Assembly (NCBI GenBank): GCA_021324075.1
Contig: JAJPJW010000060.1
Span: 1 to 40,323 of the forward strand
Direction: 5' to 3'
Length of the DNA: 40,323 nucleotides
Source of the DNA: Pseudomonadota bacterium
Lineage (GTDB): Bacteria > Oederibacteriota > Muellerivitia > Muellerivitales > Muellerivitaceae
The notes beneath the pieces were generated by a model. It had not been told where the DNA came from. It worked only from the letters and a program-made list of their open reading frames with translations, and did not search any database. Below, piece by piece: positions 28,437-39,057 of this stretch. Made by a program: the position numbers and the translations under genes. Each line of letters starts with the position of its first letter. The first letter of the stretch is position 1.

Positions 28437-28469
28437 CCCAAAAAGAAAACGGGCCCCCAGGGGCCCGTT
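28437..28469 (-). terminator. Intrinsic terminator
   Basis: AACGGGCCC-CCAG-GGGCCCGTT with T-rich minus-strand tail. Confidence 0.75.
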
Positions 28470-28494
28470 GAGTGAGATCACTAAAAAGAACGGA

Positions 28495-29946
28495 TCAGAA
28501 CGAGAAGGTCAGGTCCACGCCGCCCTCAATCCCGCTGAAATCCAGGTCCAGGGCCTTGACCGGATCCCCTGCGGGAAGGTTCGAGAACCCCGCGGTCGTC
28601 TTGGAGCCGACCGTACCGACCGCCCCCGTATTGGTATCGATCATCAGCGTGCTTCCGGCATTTTGGAAGTTCGTCGCGTCCAGGTAACGGTAGCCGATGT
28701 AGGGTCCCACCGCGATTCCCTTGCCCAGGGAGAAGTCCACCCCCAGGATCGCCTGGGCGTTGAAGGCCAGGGCGCCGTAGGTCCCGCTGCTGGAATCCTG
28801 CCCCAGGGGGTTGGTCCCCGACGGGTCATATTCCTGCTTGCCGAAGGTCATGCTGATCGGCGAAATACCGCCGGAGATACCCAGGTAGCCCTTGACCTGC
28901 TTGTCCCCAAAGAGCAGCTTGAGCCCCAAATCGGTGGTGATGATGGTGGTATTGAAGGTGTACTTCCACACATCCGGGGTGTTCCCCGGAGGGGTGGGAT
29001 AGGTGGGGTTGAACTCGTAGGTCGTATAGGAAAGGTTGCCCACCGGGAAATAACCGATGGCCAGGTTGATCTCGAAATTGTCGCCCAATTGGACGAAGGG
29101 TTCCAACTCGGGCAGGGCCACGATATTGGGGGTCACCCCGCTCAGGGAAACGCTGCCCGCCTTGACCACGCTGGTCTTGATGTCGGTGGGGTCGGCAAAG
29201 ATGTCTTCAATCCCCCCCAGCAAATGGAAGCCGAAAGCCACCTGGCTTCCCTTGCCGCCGGCGGAAGTCCCGCCCGCCACAGCCGTACCCGTGTATTTGG
29301 CCACCTGGTCGTCCACCCATTGCTGGTCGTCGGGTGAAAGGGACGCCTTGACGCGGTCCGCATAGGCCTTGATGGAGGCATTGGGTTGCTTGGCGTTCGC
29401 GATGGCGAAATAGAGGGCCGCATTCTTGGCATTGCCCATCATGTAATAGGAATAGCCGGCGTAATAATAGGGACGGTAATCGTTGGGGCTCTGTTGGATG
29501 GCACCGTTGAAATACTGGATGGCTTGGGAATACTGGCGGCGCTGGAAGAGGGTGTAACCGGTGGATAAGTAGCTGGAGCCGCCTGTGGATGCGGCCGGCG
29601 CGCCCGTCCCACCGGAAACCTGGGCCCTAAGGTTTTGCACAAATTGGGCCAATTGGGTGTTACCAGGCTGTAAAGCCGAGGCCCTTTGGTAGAAACTCAG
29701 GGCATCCGCCTTGCGGCCCATGGCGTAATAGCAGTTCCCCAGGCCCTGGTAGGCGGAAGCGTTGTTGGGATTCATTTTAACGGCGGCGTAATAGTATTTG
29801 GTGGCTTGGGCGTAATTGCGGGCGGCGTAATATTGGTTTCCGGCGGCGTAATATTGGGCGTCGCTGGCGCCTTGGGACTTGGCAGGATTGGGGAATGAAA
29901 AACTCAAGGCAGCCGCTAAAGTCAACAGCAACCCAACGGTCTTCAT
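28495..29946 (-). CDS. TPR-containing outer-membrane protein
   Basis: Signal peptide; TPR motifs AQATKYYYAAVKMNPNNASAYQGLGNCYYAMGRKADALSFY; C-terminal beta-barrel-like region. Confidence 0.7.
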   Translation of the reverse strand: MKTVGLLLTLAAALSFSFPNPAKSQGASDAQYYAAGNQYYAARNYAQATKYYYAAVKMNPNNASAYQGLGNCYYAMGRKADALSFYQRASALQPGNTQLAQFVQNLRAQVSGGTGAPAASTGGSSYLSTGYTLFQRRQYSQAIQYFNGAIQQSPNDYRPYYYAGYSYYMMGNAKNAALYFAIANAKQPNASIKAYADRVKASLSPDDQQWVDDQVAKYTGTAVAGGTSAGGKGSQVAFGFHLLGGIEDIFADPTDIKTSVVKAGSVSLSGVTPNIVALPELEPFVQLGDNFEINLAIGYFPVGNLSYTTYEFNPTYPTPPGNTPDVWKYTFNTTIITTDLGLKLLFGDKQVKGYLGISGGISPISMTFGKQEYDPSGTNPLGQDSSSGTYGALAFNAQAILGVDFSLGKGIAVGPYIGYRYLDATNFQNAGSTLMIDTNTGAVGTVGSKTTAGFSNLPAGDPVKALDLDFSGIEGGVDLTFSF

Positions 29947-30130
29947 CCCTCGCATCGCCGCCTCCAAAAACCCTAAATGAATTTTGTTTGAGAAACGTTT
30001 CAAGCCAGGTAAGCAACAGACATTATAAAGAGTAAAAAAAACCCGTCTAGAAAAATGATTTAGTGAAACCGGTTTTCCCCCAGGGGTTTTTCCTGGGTTT
30101 CAAGCGTTCAAGCGGTAGGACGCGCCACTC

Positions 30131-31339
30131 TCAAGTGGACGCAGGCGCGGAAACGACGGCTTCCACTTCCCGGGCCCCTTCCTGGGGTTCATTGACGAAG
30201 ACCTTGGGGGAAATGTTCACGCGTTTTTTGTAGTCGCCCCTCACGCGGTCCACGAAAGCGGCGCTTTCGGCGGCCCTCACCAGGCAGACCACCGAACCTC
30301 CCCATCCGATGCCCATCATGCGCGACCCCAGGCATCCCGGCTGGCTGCGCACTACCTGGGTCAGGATATCCACCTCCTGGCAGGTGACTTTTAATTTGTC
30401 GGCCAGCGAATCATGGGATTCGCTCAGGAGCCGGCCGAACCCTTCATAATCCTGCTTCACGAGAAGGTCCTTGGCCCTTTTCACCCGTTGGTTCTCGTAG
30501 ACAACGTGGTCGAGGCGTTTGCGCAGGATAATGTCGATGTTTTTGCGGGCCGTCTCGTAGGCTTCCCCGCCCACGTCGCGCAGGGAGATGACCTTGGGGA
30601 CATACTTGCGGATTTCGGTCAAAAGCTGCCCGAAAAGCTCCAGCCGCTTTTTGAATTCTTCCTCCCTTTCCTTTTTGCGCGCGCCGCTGTCCACGACCAC
30701 CAGCTTGTAGTTTTGGGAATCAAAAGGCATGTATTCGGGCTTGAAGCTGCGGGCGTCGAAGAGCACCAACTGGTCCTTCTTGGCGAACTTGACCCCATAG
30801 GGGGAGAAATGGTCCCCCCTCATGGTCATGAATTGGCTTTCCACGCGCTGGCAGAGCTTGACCAGGGTGGCGTCATCCAGCGGGTTGGTCCCCAGGATGT
30901 TGCAGGCCACACCCGTGGCCACCGAAATGGCCGCCGAGGTGCCCAAGCCCATGTCCTCGGGCATGTCGCTGGTGATGACCATCTGGATGCCTTCGAGCTT
31001 GCGGCCCGTTCTTTCATAGAAATAAAGGACGCCCTTGGGGTAATTGGCCCACCCATCGGCCCGGTCGAATTTCAGCGTGGCCAGTGAAACCTTGATCTTT
31101 TCGTCGTAGGAGAGGGAATGGATGAAGGCCATCTTGTCGCTGCGCCGCTGGGCCGCCACCACCACCGAATGGTTGCCTCCTGCCAGCAGGCTGAAACCGT
31201 CCACCGCTTCGGTATATTCGCCCCCCAACAGGGTCAGGCGGCTGGGCGCCGCCACCAGGGTGATCCTGCGCCCCGGGTCGCCCCCGTATTGGTGCAGAAA
31301 GGTGGACTGGGCTTTCTTGATCAGGTCTTCCAGCGGCAT
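30131..31339 (-). CDS. GHMP-family sugar kinase, galactokinase-like
   Basis: LLGGEYTEAVDGFSLLAGGNHSVVVAAQRR; DMGLGTSAAISVATGVACNILG; MMGIGWGGSVVCLV. Confidence 0.8.
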   Translation of the reverse strand: MPLEDLIKKAQSTFLHQYGGDPGRRITLVAAPSRLTLLGGEYTEAVDGFSLLAGGNHSVVVAAQRRSDKMAFIHSLSYDEKIKVSLATLKFDRADGWANYPKGVLYFYERTGRKLEGIQMVITSDMPEDMGLGTSAAISVATGVACNILGTNPLDDATLVKLCQRVESQFMTMRGDHFSPYGVKFAKKDQLVLFDARSFKPEYMPFDSQNYKLVVVDSGARKKEREEEFKKRLELFGQLLTEIRKYVPKVISLRDVGGEAYETARKNIDIILRKRLDHVVYENQRVKRAKDLLVKQDYEGFGRLLSESHDSLADKLKVTCQEVDILTQVVRSQPGCLGSRMMGIGWGGSVVCLVRAAESAAFVDRVRGDYKKRVNISPKVFVNEPQEGAREVEAVVSAPAST

Positions 31340-31353
31340 AAGTCCTCCCGAAG

Positions 31354-32181
31354 CTATTTTTTAAACAAGATGAGGTAGTAGAACAGAATGGGGGCGTTGA
31401 AGAGCAGGCTGTCGATCCGGTCGAAGACACCGCCGTGTCCCGGTAGGAGGGACCCCGAATCCTTGGCGGAGAGGCTGCGTTTGATGATGGATTCTACCAG
31501 ATCGCCCAGTTGGCCGAACAGGGAAAGAAGGACTGAAAGGGCCACCACATCCGCGAGGCTGTAGGTCGAAGGGACGCCCAGGGCGGCCATGGCCTTCCAA
31601 AGCAGGAGGAGACCGGCCAGGACCATCGCGAAACCGCCGATGCAGCCTTCCACGGATTTCTTGGGCGAGGCCAGTGGGGCGAAATGGTGCTTTCCCCACC
31701 AGCGCCCGCCGAAATACCCGCCCGTGTCATAGGCCCAGGTCGCCACATAAAGCCACATCAGGTGCCAGGCGCCCTGGGGCAGGTCCCGAAGGCGGAAAAA
31801 ATAAATGCCGAAAACCCCGAAATAAGCCACGCCGAAGAAGGTCACGCTGACCGAGGCCACCATTTCTTTCAGGGGACGGGAGGACCAGAGGAAGGAAAGG
31901 GTGAGGAGGAAAAGCCCCAACGGCAGGGCGTCATGTCCGGTCCAAAGGGCGGGCAGTTGCACCACCCAGGGGAAAAGCAGCAAGCCCAGGGCCACCATCC
32001 CCTCCGTCCGCAGGGTCTTGAACTTCCGGGCGTCGGCCATCCGCAGGTATTCCAGCAGGGAAAGCCCCAGGGCCGCCGCCACCACGATCTTGAAGGGAAG
32101 GGTCTCGTTCCAGAAGGTCAGGAATAGGAGGACAGGGATGGCCACCAGGGCCACTAGGATGCGCTTGGTCAGCGGGCCCAT
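31354..32181 (-). CDS. cdsA: Phosphatidate cytidylyltransferase
   Basis: TM-rich; C-terminal GQLGDLVESIIKRSLSAKDSGSLLPGHGGVFDRIDSLLFNAP. Confidence 0.96.
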   Translation of the reverse strand: MGPLTKRILVALVAIPVLLFLTFWNETLPFKIVVAAALGLSLLEYLRMADARKFKTLRTEGMVALGLLLFPWVVQLPALWTGHDALPLGLFLLTLSFLWSSRPLKEMVASVSVTFFGVAYFGVFGIYFFRLRDLPQGAWHLMWLYVATWAYDTGGYFGGRWWGKHHFAPLASPKKSVEGCIGGFAMVLAGLLLLWKAMAALGVPSTYSLADVVALSVLLSLFGQLGDLVESIIKRSLSAKDSGSLLPGHGGVFDRIDSLLFNAPILFYYLILFKK

Positions 32182-33008
32182 GAAGTCACGCTCCCCGTAA
32201 CGCTCTCCACACCCCCGAACCGCCTTTGGCGGGTTTGGAAATCCCTCAACGCTGCGATGAAGTGGGGCGTTCGGAAGTCCGGCCAAAGGGTGGGCGTGAT
32301 GTGGAATTCCGAATACGCCAGTTCCCACAAAAGAAAGTTGGAAACCCGCATTTCCCCGCTGGTGCGGATGAGAAGGTCGACTTCGGGCAAGGAAGCCGTG
32401 GAAAGGGACTGGGTGATGGTCTTCTCGGTGACGGCGGAAGGCTTGAGCTTCCCCGCTTTCACCTTGGCGGCGATCCCCTTCACCGCCCGGGCCAGGTCGG
32501 CCCGGCCGCTGTAGGAAAGGGGGAGGATGAGCTTTAAGCCGGTGTAGTGGGACGTGGCTTGGATAGACTCCTTGAGTTCCTTCCCGATTTTCGGGGGCAG
32601 GTCCGCCGTATTGCCGATGGTCCCCAACCGGACGTTGTTGCCCAAAAGTTCCGGCACTTCGCTGCGAAGGTATTGCTTGAGGAGCTGCATCAAAAGGGCC
32701 ACTTCCCGGGGGGGGCGTTTCCAGTTCTCGGTGGAAAAAGCGTAGAGGGTCAGGGCTTCCAGGCCCAGTTCCCCGGAAAGCCTGACGATTTCGCGGATGG
32801 AAAAGGCTCCGGCCCGGTGGCCGGCGATGCGGGGCAAATGGCGTTTTTTCGCCCAGCGCCCGTTGCCGTCCATGATGATGGCCACGTGGCGGGGCAGGTG
32901 GGGTTTGAGGCGGTAACGCTTGAGGAGGGCGGCCTTCTTGGGTGTTTCCAACGCCTTTGCCTTAGATCTCCATGATTTCTTTTTCTTTGTGCTCGGTGAG
33001 TTTTCCAA
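32169..33008 (-). CDS. uppS: Isoprenyl (undecaprenyl) diphosphate synthase
   Basis: HVAIIMDGNGRWAKKRHLPRIAGHRAG; LYAFSTENWKRP; DLLIRTSGEMRVSNFLLWELAYSEF. Confidence 0.97.
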   Translation of the reverse strand: MENSPSTKKKKSWRSKAKALETPKKAALLKRYRLKPHLPRHVAIIMDGNGRWAKKRHLPRIAGHRAGAFSIREIVRLSGELGLEALTLYAFSTENWKRPPREVALLMQLLKQYLRSEVPELLGNNVRLGTIGNTADLPPKIGKELKESIQATSHYTGLKLILPLSYSGRADLARAVKGIAAKVKAGKLKPSAVTEKTITQSLSTASLPEVDLLIRTSGEMRVSNFLLWELAYSEFHITPTLWPDFRTPHFIAALRDFQTRQRRFGGVESVTGSVTSWAR

Positions 33009-33519
33009 TTTCCTGGGTGTAGAGGTCCGTCATCTTCTGGATACGGTCGTGGTGTTTCTTGAACTCGTCCTCGGCGATATCTTTTTTGAGGTGGTCCAGG
33101 GATTTGTTGGAATCCTGCCGGATGCTGCGGATGGCCACCCGGCCCCCCTCGGCGTATTTATGGATCAGCTTCACGAATTCCTTGCGGCGCTCTTCGGTGA
33201 GGGGAGGCATGGAAAGGCGGATCACCTTGCCGTCGTTGGTGGGGGTTATCCCCAGGTCGCTTTTGAAGAGGGCCTTTTCGATTTCCCCCAGGGCCTGGGG
33301 GTCCCAGGGCTTCATTTCAAGGGTGCGGGAATCAGGAACGGAAATGTTGGCCACCTGGTTGATGGGCACCAACGAACCGTAGTATTCGACCTTCACGTGC
33401 TCCACCAGGGCGGCGTTGGCCCGGCCCGTGCGCACCGAGGCGAAGTCACGCTTGGTGGCCTCGATGGCTTTTTTCATTTTGGATTCGGTCTCGTTCAGGA
33501 TGGAATTCGCGTCGTCCAA
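32962..33519 (-). CDS. frr: Ribosome recycling factor
   Basis: FASVRTGRANAALVEHVKVEYYGSLVPINQVANISVPDSRTLEMKPWD. Confidence 0.98.
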   Translation of the reverse strand: MDDANSILNETESKMKKAIEATKRDFASVRTGRANAALVEHVKVEYYGSLVPINQVANISVPDSRTLEMKPWDPQALGEIEKALFKSDLGITPTNDGKVIRLSMPPLTEERRKEFVKLIHKYAEGGRVAIRSIRQDSNKSLDHLKKDIAEDEFKKHHDRIQKMTDLYTQEIGKLTEHKEKEIMEI

Positions 33520-33547
33520 TTCATCACCTCTTTAAGTCGGTTTGAAA

Positions 33548-34291
33548 CTAGTTTTTGACGGTGGTGCCAATCGGCTCCCCCCACACGGCCTTGTGGATAT
33601 TGCCGGGGGGCTGCAGGCTGAAGACAACGATCGGCAGTTTGTTGTCCATGCAAAGGGCGAAGGCGTTGGAGTCCATGACCTTGAGCCGCCGGTCAAGGGC
33701 GTCCTGGTAGGTAAGGCTGTCGAACTTCTTGGCTTTCGGGTCCTTCTTGGGATCGGCGCTGTAGATGCCGTCCACATTGGTGGCCTTGAGCATTGCATCG
33801 GCGTCAATCTCGATGGCCCTCAGGGCCGCGGCCGTATCGGTGGTGAAATAGGGGTTTCCGGTCCCGCCTGCGAAGATCACGATGCGGCCCTTTTCCAGGT
33901 GCCGCAGGGCCCGCCGGCGGATATAGGGCTCGGCCACCTTGGACATCTCGATGGCGCTTTGCACACGGGTGTGGGCGCCCAACTGCTCGAGGGCGTTCTG
34001 GAGCGCCAGCCCGTTGATGAGGGTGGCCAGCATGCCCATGTAGTCGGAGGAAACCCGGTCCATGCCCATGCGTTCGCCGTCGGCGCCGCGGTAGATGTTG
34101 CCGCCGCCGATGACCAGGGCGATTTCGACCCCCGACTTCTGGACCTCGTAAACAGCCTTGGCAATGGCACGGACGACCTTTTCATCGATCCGGTGCTGGT
34201 TATCGCCGGCCAGGGCTTCACCCGAAAGCTTTAAAAGGACGCGTTTGAACCGGGGGCCGGATTTTGAACCTTTGGAGGAAGCTGAAGCCAT
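33548..34291 (-). CDS. pyrH: UMP kinase
   Basis: [56 protein letters not shown]. Confidence 0.98.
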   Translation of the reverse strand: MASASSKGSKSGPRFKRVLLKLSGEALAGDNQHRIDEKVVRAIAKAVYEVQKSGVEIALVIGGGNIYRGADGERMGMDRVSSDYMGMLATLINGLALQNALEQLGAHTRVQSAIEMSKVAEPYIRRRALRHLEKGRIVIFAGGTGNPYFTTDTAAALRAIEIDADAMLKATNVDGIYSADPKKDPKAKKFDSLTYQDALDRRLKVMDSNAFALCMDNKLPIVVFSLQPPGNIHKAVWGEPIGTTVKN

Positions 34292-34348
34292 TCGCTCATT
34301 CCCTTGACGTTTTCACCGAAAGAGACTTGGAGAACAGCAGACTTTGGT

Positions 34349-34939
34349 TTATTCGCCCAATTGGAGGCGGCTGAACCGGCGGACCACTACGTTCTCACCC
34401 AGCTTGGCGGCCACTTCGGTGATGTATTGATTCACGGTCTTCTTGGGCTCGCGGATATAGGGCTGGTCCACCAGGCAGACCTGTTTATAGTAGCTTTCGA
34501 TCTTGCCTTCCGCAATCTTGGCCTGGACAGCCTCGGGCTTGCCCGATTGCTTGGCTTCGTTCAGGTAAATGGCCCGTTCTTGTTCGAGCTCGGCGGCGGG
34601 GACTTCCTCGCGGGTGACGTATTTGGGGACGGAAGCGGCAATCTGCATGGCCAGTTCCTTGGCTAGGTTCTGGAAATCGTCGGTCTTGGCCACGAAGTCC
34701 GTCTCACAGTTGACCTCCACCAGCACGCCCACCTTGCCGCTGTGCACGTAGCTGCCGATGACGCCTTGGTTGGCGCTGCGGCCCGAGCGTTTGGCCACCT
34801 GGGCCACGCCCTTTTCCCGCAACCAGACCACGGCTTTCTCAAAATCCCCGGCCGTTTCGGCCAAGGCCTTCTTACAATCCATCATGCCCGCGCCGGTCTT
34901 CTCGCGCAGTTCCTTTACCGCGTTTGCTGTGATTTCCAT
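34349..34939 (-). CDS. tsf: Elongation factor Ts
   Basis: [37 protein letters not shown]. Confidence 0.98.
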   Translation of the reverse strand: MEITANAVKELREKTGAGMMDCKKALAETAGDFEKAVVWLREKGVAQVAKRSGRSANQGVIGSYVHSGKVGVLVEVNCETDFVAKTDDFQNLAKELAMQIAASVPKYVTREEVPAAELEQERAIYLNEAKQSGKPEAVQAKIAEGKIESYYKQVCLVDQPYIREPKKTVNQYITEVAAKLGENVVVRRFSRLQLGE

Positions 34940-35008
34940 TTCAAAAGCTCCCTAGATTCATTTAAAGAATGTTTTGTTTTCGCTTGTACCGCCGCCTGAC
35001 ATCTTTCG

Positions 35009-35968
35009 TCAGGGCTTGTCGTCGCGGACGCGTTTGGTACGGATACGTTCGACCTTTTCGTTGGCCAGTTCGTCGGCCAGGACCGAAACGGTCTTGGCGT
35101 CGCCCGCCAGGGTTTCGACGTTTGCCGTGAGCAGTTCGGATTCTTCCTTTTGTTCCTCGGGGGCCTTTTCCTCTTCAACCACCGCCGTGGCTTCTTCGGC
35201 GGAAGCCGTCTCAGCGGCCGCCAGCATTTCCTCACCCACTTCGGAGGGCCCGACCGCCGCGTCCGGCGACACTTCCTTGCCTTCCAATTCCTTGGAACGG
35301 CCTTCCAGCACGGCCGAGGCCATGACCGAGGTCATGAGCTTGACGGCCCGGATGGCGTCATCGTTGCCCGGGACGACCACGTCAATTTCGCTGGGGTCGC
35401 AATTGGTGTCGACCACCGCCACGACCGGAATGCCCAGTTTGCGGGCTTCCTGGACGGCGATGTGTTCCTTCTTAGTGTCGATGACGAAGATGGCGCCGGG
35501 CAGCTTGGGCAGGTTCTTGATGCCGCCCAGGGAACGGCCTAGCTTTTGTTTGTCCTTGTTCAAACCGGCCTGTTCCTTCTTGGTGCGGTCGGCCATCTCG
35601 GTCTCCGAGATGCTTTCCAGTTCCTTCAGGTAGCCGATGGACTTCTTGATAGTGGCGAAATTGGTGAGCATGCCGCCCAGCCAGCGGTAGTTAACGTAGG
35701 GCATGCCGCAACGGTCCGCCTCTTCCTTGATGGCGTCCTGGGCCTGCTTCTTGGTCCCCACGAAGACGATGGTCTCGCCTGAAGCGGCCAGGTCCTTCAC
35801 GAACTGGTAGGCTTCCTTGAGTTTCTTGACGGTTTTTTGGAGGTCGATAATGTGGATCCCATTGCGCTCCCCGAAAATATAGAGGGCCATCTTGGGATTC
35901 CAGCGGCGGGTCTGGTGGCCGAAGTGAACACCGGCTTCCAGCAATTGCTTCATTGAAACAGACATCAT
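35009..35968 (-). CDS. rpsB: 30S ribosomal protein S2 with long acidic C-terminal tail
   Basis: [36 protein letters not shown]; about 90-aa Glu/Ala-rich C-terminal extension. Confidence 0.97.
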   Translation of the reverse strand: MMSVSMKQLLEAGVHFGHQTRRWNPKMALYIFGERNGIHIIDLQKTVKKLKEAYQFVKDLAASGETIVFVGTKKQAQDAIKEEADRCGMPYVNYRWLGGMLTNFATIKKSIGYLKELESISETEMADRTKKEQAGLNKDKQKLGRSLGGIKNLPKLPGAIFVIDTKKEHIAVQEARKLGIPVVAVVDTNCDPSEIDVVVPGNDDAIRAVKLMTSVMASAVLEGRSKELEGKEVSPDAAVGPSEVGEEMLAAAETASAEEATAVVEEEKAPEEQKEESELLTANVETLAGDAKTVSVLADELANEKVERIRTKRVRDDKP

Positions 35969-36134
35969 GGTACGACTCCTTTAAGTTGTTCCACCGCTTC
36001 TTCTTTCCACCCGGAGGGCGGGTCCCCTTCCAACCCTCGCGGGCCACTGAAAGGAACGTCGAAAAAGCGTGAGAGATAGGCCGGCGGCGGACCGCCTTGC
36101 CTGCTTCACGAGGCAAGCCTTGCGAAGCCGCATG

Positions 36135-36164
36135 GTTATAGCATGAACTCGCTGGAAATCACAA
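36135..36164 (-). promoter_or_regulatory. Candidate rpsB-tsf promoter
   Basis: Minus-strand TTGTGA - 18 bp - TATAAC. Confidence 0.4.
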
Positions 36165-36217
36165 GATTTTGTTGGTTTTAGGCGGGGTAAAAAGCCCTAT
36201 TCGGGGCTCATCACGGA

Positions 36218-37210
36218 CTAACCCCCGATGCGGGACATGGCTTCGCCTGGAGCAGGTGTGGTGAACCAGAAGGAATGGCCCTCGGGCTTGTGGTGGACGG
36301 CCCCCCGGATGCGTTCTTTAAGCGCTGCATCGGGAATTCCTCCCTGAAGCAGTGGTTTCAAGGCCAAACCGTCCGCATGGGCCATACAGAGTTTCAAGAA
36401 ACCATCCGCCGAAAGCCGCAACCGGTCGCAACGGGAACAGAAGGAATCGCTGACCGAACTGATGAAGCCGATCTTCCCCATTGCCTTCGGCAGCCGCCAA
36501 TCCGTTGAAGGCGCGTGGGCATAGCCGTCCACGGATTCCATCGCGCCCAAGGCAGCCTCGATCATTGCTTTTACTTCCTTGGGCGGGACCCCTTGCGAAC
36601 GTTCCAGGCGGACCGATGCTGTCACCGGCATATATTCGATGAAACGGATTTCCCAAGGATGGTCCATGGTCAGCCGCGCCAGATCCACCACGTCTTCCAG
36701 GTTTTCTTTAAGGACAACACAATTGACCTTCAGGGGCGTCAACCCCGCCTTTTCAGCTGCCATCAAACCGTCCCAAACCTTTTTCAGGCTGCCACCGCGG
36801 GTAATGGCCTTGAACCGCTCATCGTCCAAAGAGTCCAGGCTGACCGTCACCCGTTTGAGGCCCGCCTTTTTCAGGGGCTCCGCCAGGGTTTCCAAGCGCG
36901 TCCCGTTCGTCGTCAGGCTCAGGTCCCTGAGTGGAAGTCGCGCCAGGCGTTCGACAAGATCGTTCAGCCGGGGATAAAGGAGGGGTTCGCCGCCCGTGAT
37001 TTTGATCCGGTCGATCCCCAATTCCACCAGGGTTTCAACAGCCCTTATCTTTTCCTCCAGGGTCAGCAGTTGCGGTTTGTCCAGCCAGGCCACGCCCTCT
37101 TCCGGCATGCAGTAGCGGCATTTCAGGTCGCAACGGTCCGTCACCGAAAGCCGAAGAGTTTTCATTTCCCTGCCGAATTTGTCCTTCAACGTCGTTTCCT
37201 TCCCCGCCAA
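36218..37210 (-). CDS. moaA: GTP 3',8-cyclase (molybdopterin biosynthesis)
   Basis: CDLKCRYCMPEEG; KITGGEPLLYP; FCSRCDRLRLSADGFLKLCMA; C-terminal GG. Confidence 0.97.
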   Translation of the reverse strand: MAGKETTLKDKFGREMKTLRLSVTDRCDLKCRYCMPEEGVAWLDKPQLLTLEEKIRAVETLVELGIDRIKITGGEPLLYPRLNDLVERLARLPLRDLSLTTNGTRLETLAEPLKKAGLKRVTVSLDSLDDERFKAITRGGSLKKVWDGLMAAEKAGLTPLKVNCVVLKENLEDVVDLARLTMDHPWEIRFIEYMPVTASVRLERSQGVPPKEVKAMIEAALGAMESVDGYAHAPSTDWRLPKAMGKIGFISSVSDSFCSRCDRLRLSADGFLKLCMAHADGLALKPLLQGGIPDAALKERIRGAVHHKPEGHSFWFTTPAPGEAMSRIGG

Positions 37211-37296
37211 GCACGGATTTCATTTCAATTCTCTGTGTCTCGCTTGCTGTTTAACCAACATAGCTGTTTTAAAAGCCGTAAACAACCCGGGTCGGC

Positions 37297-38373
37297 TTAG
37301 CCGATCCTTCGGACCGAATTAGACTTCAAGATCAAGTAAACTTCCTTCCCCGGGGCCAGATCCATTTCCTTCACCGCGCCCCTGGTAAGGCGGACCAGCA
37401 GGGGAAATCCCGCCCAAAGTTTCAGTAAGTCCGTTTCATCTTGGACGATCGCTTCAATCCTGGCTGAAAGGACGTTCCTCGCTGAAAGCCCCTTGACCGG
37501 CGCGAGGGACAAAAGAATATCCTCGGCCGAAACGGCCAACTGAATCGGTTCTCCGGGGCGCAGTGGGATAGGGGTAGTCCACAAGAGAGTCTCCCCCACC
37601 TTAATCCCGGTCAAACCCCTTTCCTCGTCCTGGACGCTGACACTTCCCTCCAACAGGTTGTCGAAAGAAACGCCCGCCCATTGGGATTTGACGGCTCCCG
37701 CCCCCAATACAGAAAAGGGTTCTCCTTGAGCCAGGACCTTTCCTTTCTCTAGGACGACGGCTTCCTCGCCCAGGGCGAGGATATCCGGGATATCGTGGGT
37801 GACGTAGAGGATGGGAACATGGAACCTGTCCCGGATCTTCTTCAGGTAAGGAAGAATCCTTCCCTTGAGCCCCCCATCCAACGCCGAAAGCGGCTCGTCC
37901 AATAGCAGGAGACGGGGGCCCGAAACCAGGGCCCGGGCCAGCCCCACTCGTTGCTTTTCCCCGCCGGAAAGACGGGAAGGAAGGGCGCTCAAAATCTTGC
38001 CCAATTCCAAAAGCTCCACCACTTCCCCGAACCGGGGGGATTCCCCGCCGCCGGCTCGGTCCACCCCAAAAAGGATGTTCCTTTCCACCCGCAAGTGGGG
38101 GAACAAAAGCACGTCCTGGGGCAGGTATCCGATCCGCCTTTTTTCGGGCGGCAATCTTAACCCCTTGGCCGAGTCCTCCAGAATGACCCCTGACAACTCA
38201 ATGCGGGTATCCCGGGCGTGGCGGAGCCCGGCCACCATTTCCAAGAAACTCGTCTTGCCCGCTCCGGAAGGCCCGGCCAAAACGGTGACGCCGGCTTCCA
38301 GGTAAAGATCAACTTCCAGTGAAAAATCCGCCAATGGAAGCCTCCCGCGGACTTGGAGAAGGGGGGTATTCAT
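37297..38373 (-). CDS. modC: Molybdate ABC transporter ATP-binding protein
   Basis: Walker A GPSGAGKTS; LSGGEKQRVGLARAL; C-terminal TOBE/Mop-like domain. Confidence 0.94.
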   Translation of the reverse strand: MNTPLLQVRGRLPLADFSLEVDLYLEAGVTVLAGPSGAGKTSFLEMVAGLRHARDTRIELSGVILEDSAKGLRLPPEKRRIGYLPQDVLLFPHLRVERNILFGVDRAGGGESPRFGEVVELLELGKILSALPSRLSGGEKQRVGLARALVSGPRLLLLDEPLSALDGGLKGRILPYLKKIRDRFHVPILYVTHDIPDILALGEEAVVLEKGKVLAQGEPFSVLGAGAVKSQWAGVSFDNLLEGSVSVQDEERGLTGIKVGETLLWTTPIPLRPGEPIQLAVSAEDILLSLAPVKGLSARNVLSARIEAIVQDETDLLKLWAGFPLLVRLTRGAVKEMDLAPGKEVYLILKSNSVRRIG

Positions 38374-39053
38374 GGGCGCCCCTTTCCTACCGACCCGGGG
38401 ATTTTGCCGATCCATCCCGAAAGCCAGAGCACGGCGAAGGATAACGTGATGGAGCAGAGCATCAGGCGGCCCGCATCTGCGTCCCGCCCTAATTCGATGA
38501 ATTGGAATATCTGAACCGGAAGCGTGGTCGTCCGCCCGGGGATATTCCCGGCCACGAGGATCGTCGCCCCAAATTCGCCCAGGGCCCGGGCGAAAGCCAG
38601 CACCATCCCGGCGGCCACACCCCTCTTCGACAAGGGCAGGGTTACGGCAAGGAAGGTGCGCAAGGGACTCGCCCCCAGGGAGCGCGCCACCCCTTCCAGG
38701 CGGGGGTCCACCGCCTCAAAGGCCGTCCTGGCGGAGCGGACCAAAAGGGGAAAGGACATAACGGCCATGGCCGCGACGACAGCCTTCCAGGTGAAAATCA
38801 CCTGGATTCCGAACCGGTCCAGGAAACTCCCCAGCCACCCCAGGCGGCTGAAGAGCTTGAGGAGGATAAGTCCGGTAGCCACGGGGGGCAGCACCAAGGG
38901 GAGCGAGACCAGGGTTTCCACCAGCGACTTTCCCCGCCATTCGCGGCGGGCCAAAAGCCAGGCTATCAGGAGCCCCGGGGGGGTGATGAGAAGGGCGGAC
39001 AAGAAGGCCATGCCCGCCGTGAAAAGAATGAGGTCCGCTTCCCCGCTGTCCAT
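38370..39053 (-). CDS. modB: Molybdate ABC transporter permease
   Basis: LVSLPLVLPPVATG; FARALGEFGATILVAGNIPGRTTTLP. Confidence 0.96.
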   Translation of the reverse strand: MDSGEADLILFTAGMAFLSALLITPPGLLIAWLLARREWRGKSLVETLVSLPLVLPPVATGLILLKLFSRLGWLGSFLDRFGIQVIFTWKAVVAAMAVMSFPLLVRSARTAFEAVDPRLEGVARSLGASPLRTFLAVTLPLSKRGVAAGMVLAFARALGEFGATILVAGNIPGRTTTLPVQIFQFIELGRDADAGRLMLCSITLSFAVLWLSGWIGKIPGSVGKGRP

Positions 39054-39057
39054 GCGG

